Shown here piece by piece: positions 55,988-64,000 of a stretch of DNA of 64,000 nt. The notes below the pieces were generated by a model that ran no database searches, was not told the origin of the DNA, and saw only the letters and a program-made list of their open reading frames with translations. The translations under genes were made by a program, and so were the position numbers. The DNA comes from Sporosarcina psychrophila (lineage in GTDB: Bacteria; Bacillota; Bacilli; Bacillales_A; Planococcaceae): NCBI RefSeq assembly GCF_001590685.1, contig NZ_CP014616.1, positions 2,789,001-2,853,000 of the forward strand, in the 5' to 3' direction. The number at the start of each line of letters is the position of its first letter. Position 1 is the first letter of the stretch.

Positions 55988-57180
55988 CACACCTTTTCTT
56001 TTAATAAACGCAAGAAACTCTTACCAAACTCAGGCATTTCCACCTCAAAGTTTTCCGCAATCGTAGCACCAATATCTGAGAAAGTCTCGTTCAGTGGCAT
56101 TTCCTCACCAGTTTTTAATGAAGGCGAGTAGACCACGAGTGGGACATATTCACGGGTATGATCCGTTCCAGGATAAGTTGGATCATTACCGTGATCCGCT
56201 GTAATAATAAGTAGATCGTCATCACGCAGTGATTCTAAAATTTCTGGCAACCTGACATCAAATTCTTGTAGTGCATTGCCGTAACCAAGCGGATCTCTCC
56301 GATGTCCAAATAACGCATCAAAATCAACGAGATTCGTGAAACTGAGGCCCTTGAAATCTTTTTTCATAACATCAAGTAATTTGTCGACGCCGTCCATATT
56401 ACTCACAGTGCGAACGGATTCGGTAATGCCTTCACCGTTAAAGATATCAGCAATTTTGCCAATCGCCATAACATCATAATCCGCAGACACCAATTCATTC
56501 ATCACTGTACGATTAAATGGTTTAAGTGCATAATCATGTCGATTTGTTGTTCGTGTAAAGTTGCCCGGTTCTCCAATAAATGGACGTGCAATGACGCGAC
56601 CAACTAAATATTCTGGTTCCAATGTCAACTCACGTGCGATTTCACAAATCCGGTATTGTTCTTCAATTGGAATAATCCCCTCGTGCGCCGCAATTTGTAG
56701 CACAGGATCTGCAGACGTATAGACAATAATTGCGCCCGTCTCCATATGTTCCTGGCCAAATTCATCAATGACTGCGGTGCCACTAGCCGGTTTATTGCCG
56801 ATTACTTTACGTCCTATTCTTTGTTCAAGTTCCGCGATCAATTCCTGCGGAAAGCCGTTTGGATATACTTTAAATGGCGTGTCAATGTTAAGACCCATGA
56901 TCTCCCAATGCCCCGTCATCGTATCTTTCCCTACAGATGCTTCCTGCATTTTACCGTAAAAAGCAAGTGGTTCTTCCGCAACGGAAATACCTTGAATTTC
57001 CCTAATATTAGAAAGACCTAGTTTGCCCATGTTCGGCATATGCAGGCCTCCCATTGCTTCCCCGATGTGTCCCAGCGTATCAGCACCTTCATCGCCGAAT
57101 GCAGAAGCATCCGGTGATTCTCCGATGCCCACAGAGTCGAGCACGATTAGATGGATACGTTTGAATTGTTGTTTCCCCAT
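55987..57180 (-). CDS. deoB: Phosphopentomutase
   Basis: 397 residues. Interconverts (deoxy)ribose 1- and 5-phosphates. An alkaline-phosphatase-superfamily enzyme with metal motifs [21 protein letters not shown] (phospho-Thr) and [25 protein letters not shown] precedes the ATG. Called drm in B. subtilis. Confidence 0.97.
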   Translation of the reverse strand: MGKQQFKRIHLIVLDSVGIGESPDASAFGDEGADTLGHIGEAMGGLHMPNMGKLGLSNIREIQGISVAEEPLAFYGKMQEASVGKDTMTGHWEIMGLNIDTPFKVYPNGFPQELIAELEQRIGRKVIGNKPASGTAVIDEFGQEHMETGAIIVYTSADPVLQIAAHEGIIPIEEQYRICEIARELTLEPEYLVGRVIARPFIGEPGNFTRTTNRHDYALKPFNRTVMNELVSADYDVMAIGKIADIFNGEGITESVRTVSNMDGVDKLLDVMKKDFKGLSFTNLVDFDALFGHRRDPLGYGNALQEFDVRLPEILESLRDDDLLIITADHGNDPTYPGTDHTREYVPLVVYSPSLKTGEEMPLNETFSDIGATIAENFEVEMPEFGKSFLRLLKEKV

Positions 57181-57219
57181 AAGTTAGTCCTCCTTAAAAA
57201 TAATCTTTCCTGTAGAATT

Positions 57220-58119
57220 CTATGCTCTTGGATGGAATTTCACATAGACCTCTTTCAACCTCGAACGGCTGACATGTGTATAAATTTGCGTAGTGGAAAT
57301 ATCGGCGTGTCCGAGCATTTCTTGTACTGCCCGCAGATCCGCCCCATTTTCGATGAGGTGAGTAGCAAAAGTATGACGCAATATATGTGGCGTCAACTCT
57401 TTCTGTATACCCGCTTTTAGGGCATGTCCATTCAACAGTTTCCAACAACCCTGTCTAGTAAGTCTTGTTCCCCTCATGTTGACAAATAATGCATCGGCAC
57501 CTTTTTGTTTTTCTATAAAAATTGGACGTGCTTCTTCGATATAACGCTTACACGCCGTAATTGATTTCCCCCCGAGAGGGATAATTCTTTCTTTCCCACC
57601 TTTACCGAATACACGGACAAACCCCATCGTGAGATGAATATCATCCATATTAAGTCCAATCAGTTCACTTACACGCATACCTGTCCCATACAAAATTTCG
57701 AGCAACGCAGTATCTCTGACACCCTGTGGCTTTGAACGATCTGGCGCCTTGATTAGTCTGTCTACTTCGTCCATTGACAAAACACGTGGTAATTTCTGCT
57801 CAAGTTTCGGCAGTTCCAAATGGACTGTTGGATCCTGGGTCGTGACCTTTTCCCGAAGAAGGAATTGATGAAATGAACGGATTGATGAAATATGTCTAGA
57901 TATGGTCCTAGCCGATTTCCCGCCTTCTTTCAATCGATGTAAATGCCCCACTATAACAGGACGATCTACGTCATCCAATGATTCGTAACCTGCCTGTTCC
58001 ATATAGTCTAGATATTCGGCAAGGTCACGCTTATATGAAATAATTGTATTTCCTGACAACTGCCGCTCCACTTGTAAAAAGTGCATGTAATCTTCATGCG
58101 CAAAACGGATGTCTTTCAT
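57220..58119 (-). CDS. xerD: Site-specific tyrosine recombinase XerD
   Basis: 299 residues. Resolves chromosome dimers at dif with XerC. The SAM-like N-terminal domain and catalytic domain with ARG in GTGMRVSELIGL, HILRHTFATHL and GHADISTTQIYTHV (Tyr nucleophile) are intact. The start at 58119 follows homology but has no ribosome site of its own; it overlaps the stop of a 17-codon upstream ORF that has one. Confidence 0.95.
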   Translation of the reverse strand: MKDIRFAHEDYMHFLQVERQLSGNTIISYKRDLAEYLDYMEQAGYESLDDVDRPVIVGHLHRLKEGGKSARTISRHISSIRSFHQFLLREKVTTQDPTVHLELPKLEQKLPRVLSMDEVDRLIKAPDRSKPQGVRDTALLEILYGTGMRVSELIGLNMDDIHLTMGFVRVFGKGGKERIIPLGGKSITACKRYIEEARPIFIEKQKGADALFVNMRGTRLTRQGCWKLLNGHALKAGIQKELTPHILRHTFATHLIENGADLRAVQEMLGHADISTTQIYTHVSRSRLKEVYVKFHPRA

Positions 58120-58169
58120 AACAAGCGGGAAACAGAAAAACCGTTTCCATTTGCCTTTAATTTGAACAA
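58116..58169 (-). CDS. 17-codon leader ORF coupled to xerD
   Basis: Starts at TTG 58169, 7 bp from a strong GGGGGG(AAGGG) ribosome site, and ends at a TGA that overlaps the xerD ATG (ATGA). The peptide is basic and has no recognised similarity. B. subtilis has yqzK at this site; this may be a replacement or a remnant. Its role would be to deliver ribosomes to xerD. Confidence 0.45.
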   Translation of the reverse strand: MFKLKANGNGFSVSRLL

Positions 58170-58292
58170 ATCCCTTCCCCCCTTCGATTGTTACAGGTTT
58201 GAGTCCAAGACAAAAGTGCTGGAATCTGAACGTGGAATAGCTTTTCCTCAAGTTTTCTACAGACCTAAATTTTATAATTTCCTACCCAACGA

Positions 58293-58320
58293 CAAAAGGG
58301 ACAGCATTATGCCATCCCTC
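58293..58320 (-). terminator. Terminator of fur
   Basis: GGGA-x-x-GCAT / ATGC-x-x-TCCC stem followed by TTTTGT on the minus strand, directly after the fur stop. Confidence 0.65.
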
Positions 58321-58323
58321 TTC

Positions 58324-58782
58324 TTACTTCTCACCTTCATCTACATCCGATTTACATCTTTTGCAAATACCGTGAAACGTTAACCAATGGTCCTTAATAG
58401 CGAATTCAAAGCGACTTTCAACAATCTTTTCGACATCTCCGAGAAGATCTTCTTGAATTTCATCCACTGTTCCACATTCGATACAAATAAGATGATGATG
58501 GAAATGGGCAGCACCTTCCTGCCGCAGATCATACCTCGATACACCGTCACCAAAATTGATTTTATCGACTACCTTAAGATCTGTCAGCAATTCCAACGTA
58601 CGATACACGGTAGCAAGCCCGATTTCCGGTGCTTTCTCTTTGACTAGCAAAAATACATCTTCAGCACTCAGATGATCTTCCTCATGCTCAAGGAGGACCA
58701 AAACCGTCGCTTCGCGCTGAGGTGTCAGCTTGTAGCTGGCCCCATGCAATTGTTTTTTTATCCGATCGATTCGGCTCTCCAT
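58324..58782 (-). CDS. fur: Ferric uptake regulator Fur-family protein
   Basis: 152 residues. N-terminal winged helix (LTPQREATVLVLL, LATVYRTLELL) and C-terminal dimerisation/metal domain with HFHHHLICIECG and the second Cys pair CKRC. Iron-dependent repressor of siderophore and iron uptake genes by its position next to xerD; paralogues PerR and Zur cannot be fully excluded by sequence alone. Confidence 0.92.
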   Translation of the reverse strand: MESRIDRIKKQLHGASYKLTPQREATVLVLLEHEEDHLSAEDVFLLVKEKAPEIGLATVYRTLELLTDLKVVDKINFGDGVSRYDLRQEGAAHFHHHLICIECGTVDEIQEDLLGDVEKIVESRFEFAIKDHWLTFHGICKRCKSDVDEGEK

Positions 58783-58876
58783 ACGACGCCCCCCTCAAAC
58801 TGTATCCATTATAACAAATGGGCTTTCCTTATGACAACAGAAAGGGAGCAGACAGATAATTAAAGACGAAAATATT

Positions 58877-59392
58877 CTACTTTAAAATGAATTGAAAGAC
58901 GATAATTTCGATAGCAAGTATGGCAATCGACATGCCGACAATCATCGGTAATGCACGTGTATTAGGGCCTTTCCCCATCGTTGAACGCATAAAGTAAGGT
59001 GGACTTAGGATTGCGCAATACACTAAAAACAGAAAACAAATAAGAAACTGAAACGGAAACCACCAAATTGAATAAGCCATTATTTTCGTGCCTGAAGCTA
59101 GTAAATAGGAAGAAGACAATCCGAAAAGAACACATTTCACTGCTCCGAAAAGTAATACGGTGAATCTTGTTTTCCTAAACATCGCCAGTATAAACGCAAT
59201 GATAAAAAAGAGTGCTGCCATACCCACAGGTTTTATATAACCTGCATCATGCCCTAGAACGACCCGAGCATCATAAAATGTAACTACCCTCTCTACCGCA
59301 GTTGTAGGCATCTCGCGAAATAAGAGCGCTCCACCGATAAAGCCAATTGCAAGAATGACAAATAAGTGGATGAACGATAAAGAACGGACCAA
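58877..59392 (-). CDS. Polytopic membrane protein in the spoIIM position
   Basis: 171 residues with about five transmembrane helices. It occupies the place of spoIIM between fur and nudF, and a sporulation role is possible, but clear SpoIIM sequence similarity is not seen. The length is also shorter than SpoIIM (about 214). Helices alternate with short basic loops (FRKTRF, MRSTMGKG). The start is a TTG at 59392 with GGAGG 7 bp upstream. Confidence 0.6.
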   Translation of the reverse strand: MVRSLSFIHLFVILAIGFIGGALLFREMPTTAVERVVTFYDARVVLGHDAGYIKPVGMAALFFIIAFILAMFRKTRFTVLLFGAVKCVLFGLSSSYLLASGTKIMAYSIWWFPFQFLICFLFLVYCAILSPPYFMRSTMGKGPNTRALPMIVGMSIAILAIEIIVFQFILK

Positions 59393-59493
59393 AGCTTCAC
59401 CTCCGCATAGTTTATCCTGCATTAACGGTGACGGACAAGCCGACTAGAAACACCACTTCCTGTAGCATCATCGGCATTAGTACGTCAAAAGAA

Positions 59494-59732
59494 CCCCATT
59501 TAAGTTTTGGCGTAAGAATAAACGTAAATGGGGGTCAACTGTCCGTAAAAGCCCGATTGGTTCGGGCCAACGAGGAGGAATTGCAGTTCATTCCTCCCTG
59601 TCGGTCACTCAGAAGGGAGGGATTGAAATTCATCCCTCCTTTTTGCCATAGAACACGGCGTAATAAGTCTGAGTCCTGCCTCAATCCGCGGGGGGATAAG
59701 ACTTCCCCCATCGATTGAAGTGTCACCTTATA
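59494..59732 (-). repeat. Multi-hairpin structured element, long copy B
   Basis: Five hairpins in series: CCCCATTTA / TAAATGGGG (59494-59533), GCCCGA / TCGGGC (59551-59567), GGAGGAAT / ATTCCTCC (59574-59597), GGAGGGAT / ATCCCTCC (59616-59639) and a GC-rich CAATC...GATTG stem (59682-59717), followed by the tail GAAGTGTCACCTTATA. Its outer blocks match copy A. It lies between the 171-residue membrane protein and nudF; the rest of 59393-59761 shows no gene. Confidence 0.7.
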
Positions 59733-59761
59733 CAACATATGCTTGTCCGTTCAAAATTAGG

Positions 59762-60310
59762 TCACTTTGTTAAAAGGTTTTTGGCATAAAGAACAGCGAA
59801 CGCAGTTTTTGCATCGAAAATTTCTCCTGACACAACCATTTCTTGCGCTTCTACGAGTGTCACTTCTAGTAGTCCAATGAATTCATCTTCATCTCCCGCT
59901 GCCGGGTTTTCGATTTTATATAGATCTTGTGCTAAATACATATGAATTACTTCATCTGCAAAACCAGGGGACGTTGCAAAGGACTGGATATAAGTAAATT
60001 CTTTCGCGCCGTATCCCGTTTCTTCTTCCAGTTCGCGGACCGCCGTCACTGCCGGTTCCTCTCCCGGATCAATTTTCCCCGCTGGAATTTCAATCAGCGT
60101 ACGTTCCAGCGCTTTTCTATATTGTTCAACGAGTACAATTTTTCCATCAGCAGTAATCGGAATGATGGAAACTGCCCCCGGATGTTTGATCAATTCACGT
60201 GTCGCTTTCTTACCATCCGGAAGTTCCACTTCCTCAACACGCAGTGTGATAATTTTACCTTCATAAAGTGTTTCACCTGAAATTGTTTTTTCTTCATATT
60301 TATTCATCAT
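59762..60310 (-). CDS. nudF: ADP-ribose pyrophosphatase (Nudix)
   Basis: 182 residues. The Nudix box GKIDPGEEPAVTAVRELEEE is complete. Hydrolyses ADP-ribose to AMP and ribose 5-phosphate. AAGGAG precedes two consecutive ATGs. Position next to yqkF matches B. subtilis. Confidence 0.94.
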   Translation of the reverse strand: MMNKYEEKTISGETLYEGKIITLRVEEVELPDGKKATRELIKHPGAVSIIPITADGKIVLVEQYRKALERTLIEIPAGKIDPGEEPAVTAVRELEEETGYGAKEFTYIQSFATSPGFADEVIHMYLAQDLYKIENPAAGDEDEFIGLLEVTLVEAQEMVVSGEIFDAKTAFAVLYAKNLLTK

Positions 60311-60377
60311 TTCCGACTCCTTTTTATGGATAATAGTGTGACGTCATTGTACCATGAACAAAACAGGGGGTGCTTTC

Positions 60378-61280
60378 ATGAAGAAAAGAGAATTGGGTAA
60401 AAGCGGTCTATACATTTCCGAAATCGGACTCGGATGTATGTCACTGCCAGATGATTTAACCGAATCGAAAAACATCGTCGACGCTGCGATTCACTCAGGC
60501 ATCAATTACTTTGATACAGCCGATTTGTATAATAGCGGTAAAAATGAAGAACTCCTGGGGTCTTCGATAAAAGGAAGACGGAATGATATTATCCTTGCGA
60601 CGAAAGCCGGCAATAAGATGAATCCGAGTGGTGAAGGATGGACATGGGATTCTTCAAAAGAGCATATTATGGAGGCAGTCAAACAGAGTCTATTGCGCCT
60701 CGACACAGATTATATCGATGTCTACCAGCTTCATGGCGGGACAATGGAAGACAATGTGGAGGAGACAATTGATGCATTTGAAAGCTTAAAAAAAGATGGA
60801 CTTATTCGTCAATATGGCATTTCTTCGATTCGTCCGAATGTTATTAAGCGATTCTTGGATACTAGTTCAGCAGTCTCTGTAATGATGCAATATAACCTGC
60901 TTGACCGCAGACCAGAAGAATGGTTTCCAACGATCCACGAGGCCGGTGCCTCTGTTATTACGCGTGGGACCATAGCCAAAGGTTTTTTAACATCGGAAGG
61001 TTTATCAAGAGCTGCAAAAGCGAATGGATTTGTCGAATATAATGCGAGTGAATTAACACAAACAGTCCAAGCGCTGAGTGAACAATCAGAAGACCTGCAC
61101 GCGGCGGCAATTGCTTTCGCCCTTCATGATAAAACAGTAGCGTCAGCCCTCGTTGGTGCGCGCACAACTGAGCAATTGCTCGATTCAATCATCGCTTACG
61201 AGAAAAAAACGACTGACGAAGAAATCACTCAGTTAGGGCATATCGCAAAAATACACAATTACAAAGAGCATCGCGTTTGA
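60378..61280 (+). CDS. yqkF: Aldo/keto reductase (YqkF-like)
   Basis: 300 residues, plus strand. An (alpha/beta)8 NADPH-dependent oxidoreductase; visible GLGCMSLP, FDTADLYNSGKNEELLG (catalytic Asp and Tyr) and ATKAGNK (catalytic Lys). Substrate unknown. ATG 60378 has GGGGG upstream; the track start 24 bp earlier does not. Last gene of the conserved backbone. Confidence 0.9.
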   Translation: MKKRELGKSGLYISEIGLGCMSLPDDLTESKNIVDAAIHSGINYFDTADLYNSGKNEELLGSSIKGRRNDIILATKAGNKMNPSGEGWTWDSSKEHIMEAVKQSLLRLDTDYIDVYQLHGGTMEDNVEETIDAFESLKKDGLIRQYGISSIRPNVIKRFLDTSSAVSVMMQYNLLDRRPEEWFPTIHEAGASVITRGTIAKGFLTSEGLSRAAKANGFVEYNASELTQTVQALSEQSEDLHAAAIAFALHDKTVASALVGARTTEQLLDSIIAYEKKTTDEEITQLGHIAKIHNYKEHRV

Positions 61281-61361
61281 TTCTCTTCTGAAGGAACAAA
61301 CAAACAATTAACTAAATACATTACTGCACCTCAGATTCAAGGCATTTCTTGCTGTAAAAGC

Positions 61362-61492
61362 GACCGGCCATCTGATTATGACCGGCATAGAAGCTCGTTA
61401 TGCTCGCCATAGATACACTTATGACCGGCATGAGACCTGTTATGCTCGCCATGGCTCCGATTATGACTGGCATCTGCCGTATTATCACCGCC
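61362..61492 (+). repeat. Alternating 20-21 bp tandem array, copy 3 (short)
   Basis: Six clear cores starting at 61377, 61399, 61420, 61441, 61462 and 61483, alternating TATGACYGGCAT and TATGCTCGCCAT, plus a degenerate unit at about 61362. Intervals are 21-22 bp. It sits between yqkF and the nanE terminator. Confidence 0.85.
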
Positions 61493-61507
61493 ACGGGTTA
61501 CCTACAC

Positions 61508-61548
61508 AAAAAGGAGCTATAAACCGCTATGGTTTTAGCTCCTTTTTA
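61508..61548. terminator. Bidirectional terminator between yqkF and nanE
   Basis: AAAAAGGAGCTA / TAGCTCCTTTTT with an inner AAACC / GGTTT stem; T-tracts on both strands between convergent genes. Confidence 0.9.
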
Positions 61549-61566
61549 CTGTTCAATTAACATCTC

Positions 61567-62256
61567 TCATTTAATAGCATCAACAAACCTTTTTGTAATA
61601 TCCATAGGTCTTGTTATTGCTGTTCCAACAACAGCAGAGTAAGCCCCTAGTTCGAACACGCGCTTAAGTTGTTCTGGTGTCCAAATACCGCCTTCTGCTA
61701 TAATCGGGATAGGAAAATCCTTAACTAGCCTCTCAATTAACTCCATATCCGGCAAACTTGTCCCTCGCGTATAGTCGGTATAGCCACTAAGTGTTGTTCC
61801 TAGGCAATCAAATCCTAATGCATAAGCTTCTTTCGCCTCTTCATACGTTGAGCAATCAGCCATGAATAGTTGATCACTATATTTTTCGCGAATAGTAGGG
61901 AAAACCTCGCTTATTAGTTTACCGTCCGGCCTGATTCTATTAGTTGCATCTAACGCAATAATGTTCACACCTTCTCGATAAAGTAAATCTATTTCTTTTA
62001 GAGTTGGTGTGATGAAAACATCAGATCCCTTGTAAACACTTTTAATGATGCCAATGATCGGCAATTCCACATTTTTTTTAATCTCTTTAATATCTTCAAC
62101 GCTATTCGCTCTAATTCCTTTAGCCCCGCCCTTCATTGCGGAATATGCCATTTTCCCCATTATAAACGAACTGTGCATTGGTTCTTCTGGAAGTGCCTGA
62201 CAAGAAACAATAAGTTCATGTTCTATAGCAGCAAAAATTTCCGCTTTAGTTTTCAG
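61567..62256 (-). CDS. nanE: N-acetylmannosamine-6-phosphate 2-epimerase
   Basis: 229 residues when read from a CTG at 62256. Converts ManNAc-6-P to GlcNAc-6-P in sialic acid breakdown. The conserved N-terminal [11 protein letters not shown] lies upstream of the first ATG (62178), so the protein must begin earlier. The only upstream choice is the CTG preceded by GGAGG at 9 bp and, directly before it, an in-frame [23 protein letters not shown] and [12 protein letters not shown] complete the family. Confidence 0.9.
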   Translation of the reverse strand: MKTKAEIFAAIEHELIVSCQALPEEPMHSSFIMGKMAYSAMKGGAKGIRANSVEDIKEIKKNVELPIIGIIKSVYKGSDVFITPTLKEIDLLYREGVNIIALDATNRIRPDGKLISEVFPTIREKYSDQLFMADCSTYEEAKEAYALGFDCLGTTLSGYTDYTRGTSLPDMELIERLVKDFPIPIIAEGGIWTPEQLKRVFELGAYSAVVGTAITRPMDITKRFVDAIK

Positions 62257-62284
62257 TTAAATACACCTCCATGTAGCCCTGCTT

Positions 62285-63271
62285 TCATTTAAAATATTCC
62301 TTAAATTCATTTGCAAAATTATGCCCCATCAGCTTATAGCCTTCTGCATTTGGATGAAGTTCGTCCGGTAGTAAGCCGGCGTAGTCTTCCCCCAGGATAT
62401 CCAACCCGTTCACATAAAAAAGATGATCATCACCATTTCTTCTAAATATCTCTACAATTTCTTGTATTTGTAGTCTCATCTTAATAAGCGTAAAGCCGAC
62501 TAGATTAGGGGTCCCCTCTCTAAATGCTCCATAAATAGGAGAACTTAAAACAATTGGAACAGTCGACTGTTTTTCACGAATAATTTTAATGAATCCAATG
62601 ATAATCGCTTGAAATGTTCGTTCATTGTAACTGTTTGCACCGTATATATTTATGCCCGCACAAAGGGAAATGAAGTCAACAGGCGTATCCCTTATCGTCC
62701 TAGCAATCATTGGTTCAAACTGGCATTGCCCACTGAATCCCAGGCAAGTTAAATCCAAATCTAATTCGGCCGCGGTAATAACCGGCCATGTCTGTGAAGG
62801 GCTTTCTGCCGCCTGGCATTGAGTAATGGAACTCCCATAGGCCAGCCATTTCCTCCTTAAAGAAGGGTAAGCGTTCCAATTCGCTTCTTCAGCAATATAA
62901 ACATTCCTTACGGCCATTTTTTGTCGTTGCGATAAATAAATTTCAACAACTTTATTACTTGCTAAAAGACCATCCACTGTAAAAGACGTATCCTTAGATC
63001 TAACTATTATCGTTTTCACTAATTCCCTATCAATCACGACATCGAATTCTACTTCAACTTCAGATGCTGCAAATTCCACTTTAATCGTTGGGGAGTTTGT
63101 TTCAAACGTTATTCGAACGCCGGCAGGTATCTCTGCTGTTCGGTTAAGTTGATTTGGCGTATAAAAATCTTTATCTTCATGAAAAATTCTCCAAGGACTA
63201 ATAAGCCCTCCACTTTTTTCAAGTGATATAGCGCCCAAAATCGTTTCTGAATTCAATACAATTGGTTTCAT
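62285..63271 (-). CDS. SGNH/GDSL-family hydrolase, likely sialic-acid O-acetylesterase
   Basis: 328 residues. An N-terminal beta-sandwich domain (about 1-135) precedes an SGNH hydrolase domain with block I YGSSIT (Ser148), block II GFSGQ, block III CAGINIYG (Asn208) and block V DELHPN (Asp303, His306). No signal peptide, so cytoplasmic. Placement between nanA and nanE suggests it removes O-acetyl groups from sialic acids, by analogy with NanS; this is inference. GGCGGTGG precedes the ATG. Confidence 0.8.
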   Translation of the reverse strand: MKPIVLNSETILGAISLEKSGGLISPWRIFHEDKDFYTPNQLNRTAEIPAGVRITFETNSPTIKVEFAASEVEVEFDVVIDRELVKTIIVRSKDTSFTVDGLLASNKVVEIYLSQRQKMAVRNVYIAEEANWNAYPSLRRKWLAYGSSITQCQAAESPSQTWPVITAAELDLDLTCLGFSGQCQFEPMIARTIRDTPVDFISLCAGINIYGANSYNERTFQAIIIGFIKIIREKQSTVPIVLSSPIYGAFREGTPNLVGFTLIKMRLQIQEIVEIFRRNGDDHLFYVNGLDILGEDYAGLLPDELHPNAEGYKLMGHNFANEFKEYFK

Positions 63272-63289
63272 TTATCCACCGCCAACATT

Positions 63290-64000
63290 TTAATTTTGAG
63301 TCTGATAGTTCATTATTACTTCGTCAATCCTAGTCTTAATACCTTCAACTTTCTCAATATCGTCTCCAGATACCGGCTCTAATGGGCCTCTAACGCTACC
63401 AATATTTACGCCCTTTAGTTTATAGATTTCTTTAATAACGGAATACATTGAACCATTCAATGAACATAATGTCATAATGATATCATTAATGTCATGTTGA
63501 ATTTTCCGCGCTTCTGAGAAATCCCCGGCTGATACAAACTCTTCCGCTTTTAGGAACAACTCTGGCATCACACCATAAGTTCCGCCAATCCCGCTATCCG
63601 CACCAATTAACCTTCCGGATACATATTGCTCATCTGGGCCATTAAAAACAATAAAGTCGTCATGTGCTGCCGCTTTAAATCTTTCAATATCCATGACTGG
63701 CATCGAAGAGTTTTTCACACCAATTAGCTTGTCGTTCTGTAATAACTTCTTGAGTAAGTTAATGGAAAGATTGTATCCGGTCGTTTGAGGGATGTTATAA
63801 ATAATAAACGGCAGGTCCGTTGAATCCATAATTTCCGTCCAGTACTTTTCAATTGCACTTTCAGGCAGTTGAAAATAAATTGGCGGTATAGCAGACAACG
63901 CATCATACCCTAATTCTTCCGCGTACTTCGCTAATTCAACGCTTTCTTTTGTTGATGGTGCTCCAACATGGGCAATCAACGTAAGTTGCCCTTTCAGGCT
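63290..64000 (-). CDS. nanA: N-acetylneuraminate lyase, 5' end beyond the window
   Basis: C-terminal about 236 residues of a DHDPS/NanA-family aldolase. The Schiff-base lysine is in IGVKNSSM and the substrate-binding Tyr in IIYNIPQTTGY; the LTLIAHVGAPST start of the visible part fits NanA. It cleaves N-acetylneuraminate to ManNAc and pyruvate. The gene runs off the right edge in frame. DHDPS is the alternative but the cluster favours NanA. Confidence 0.88.
   Translation of the reverse strand, partial: SLKGQLTLIAHVGAPSTKESVELAKYAEELGYDALSAIPPIYFQLPESAIEKYWTEIMDSTDLPFIIYNIPQTTGYNLSINLLKKLLQNDKLIGVKNSSMPVMDIERFKAAAHDDFIVFNGPDEQYVSGRLIGADSGIGGTYGVMPELFLKAEEFVSAGDFSEARKIQHDINDIIMTLCSLNGSMYSVIKEIYKLKGVNIGSVRGPLEPVSGDDIEKVEGIKTRIDEVIMNYQTQN

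Noticed and set aside
59535..59738. 67-codon minus-strand ORF after nudF
   Set aside because: It lies entirely within the multi-hairpin element; the repeated GGMN peptide simply reflects the tandem hairpins.

Overview
The window is a chromosomal segment of a low-to-medium GC, endospore-forming member of the Bacillales. Sporulation and germination genes (spoIVA, the spoIIA operon with sigF, spoVAF, sleB-ypeB), bacillithiol-type YpdA, TRAP (mtrB) and AGGAGG-type ribosome sites all agree with this. Gene order closely follows the Bacillus subtilis qcr-to-yqkF region. The protein sequences and the losses from that backbone suggest a Planococcaceae relative such as Sporosarcina, but the genus is an inference. 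Nearly all genes are on the minus strand, so the text below runs against transcription.

Region 1 (1-14 kb): end of the menaquinol:cytochrome c reductase operon (qcrA, partial qcrB), ypiF-ypiB-ypiA, then the aromatic supraoperon aroC-aroB-aroH-hisC-tyrA-aroA. The trp genes that B. subtilis carries between aroH and hisC are absent. Upstream are cheR, ndk, the heptaprenyl diphosphate synthase/menaquinone genes hepT-menG-hepS, mtrB and folE. Together they feed menaquinone, folate and aromatic amino acid synthesis and the respiratory chain.

Region 2 (14.5-28.4 kb): hbs, spoIVA, yphF-yphE, gpsA, der, a small phage-like insert (75-aa protein plus an amidase endolysin), an S1-domain protein (ypfD), plsC-like acyltransferase, cmk, the c-di-GMP receptor dgrA, ypeB-sleB and prsW. 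Region 3 (28.4-36.3 kb): ansA, ypdA, a phosphoesterase, a LysM protein, recS-ypbB, ferredoxin, and the riboflavin transporter ribU under an FMN riboswitch.

Region 4 (36.3-48.9 kb): sigX-rsiX, resE-resD, a repeat array, resC-resB-resA, rluB, a dacB-type carboxypeptidase, scpB-scpA, ypuF and ribT. Region 5 (49-61.3 kb): lysA with an overlapping 34-codon membrane ORF, spoVAF, sigF-spoIIAB-spoIIAA behind a sigma-H-like promoter, pdp-deoB-xerD, fur, a SpoIIM-position membrane protein, nudF and an aldo/keto reductase. Region 6 (61.5-64 kb) leaves the conserved backbone: an AT-rich sialic acid catabolic cluster (nanE, SGNH esterase, partial nanA).

The most unusual material is non-coding. Three intergenic arrays (about 40.8-41.0, 54.3-54.6 and 61.4-61.5 kb) are built of units about 20-21 bp long that alternate between TATGCTCG and TATGAYCG cores, each array with its own homogenised spacers. 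A multi-hairpin element occurs twice (59.5-59.7 kb and, shorter, 49.5-49.6 kb). A third interspersed repeat lies just upstream of at least four minus-strand genes. No rRNA, tRNA, CRISPR array or intact insertion sequence was seen.
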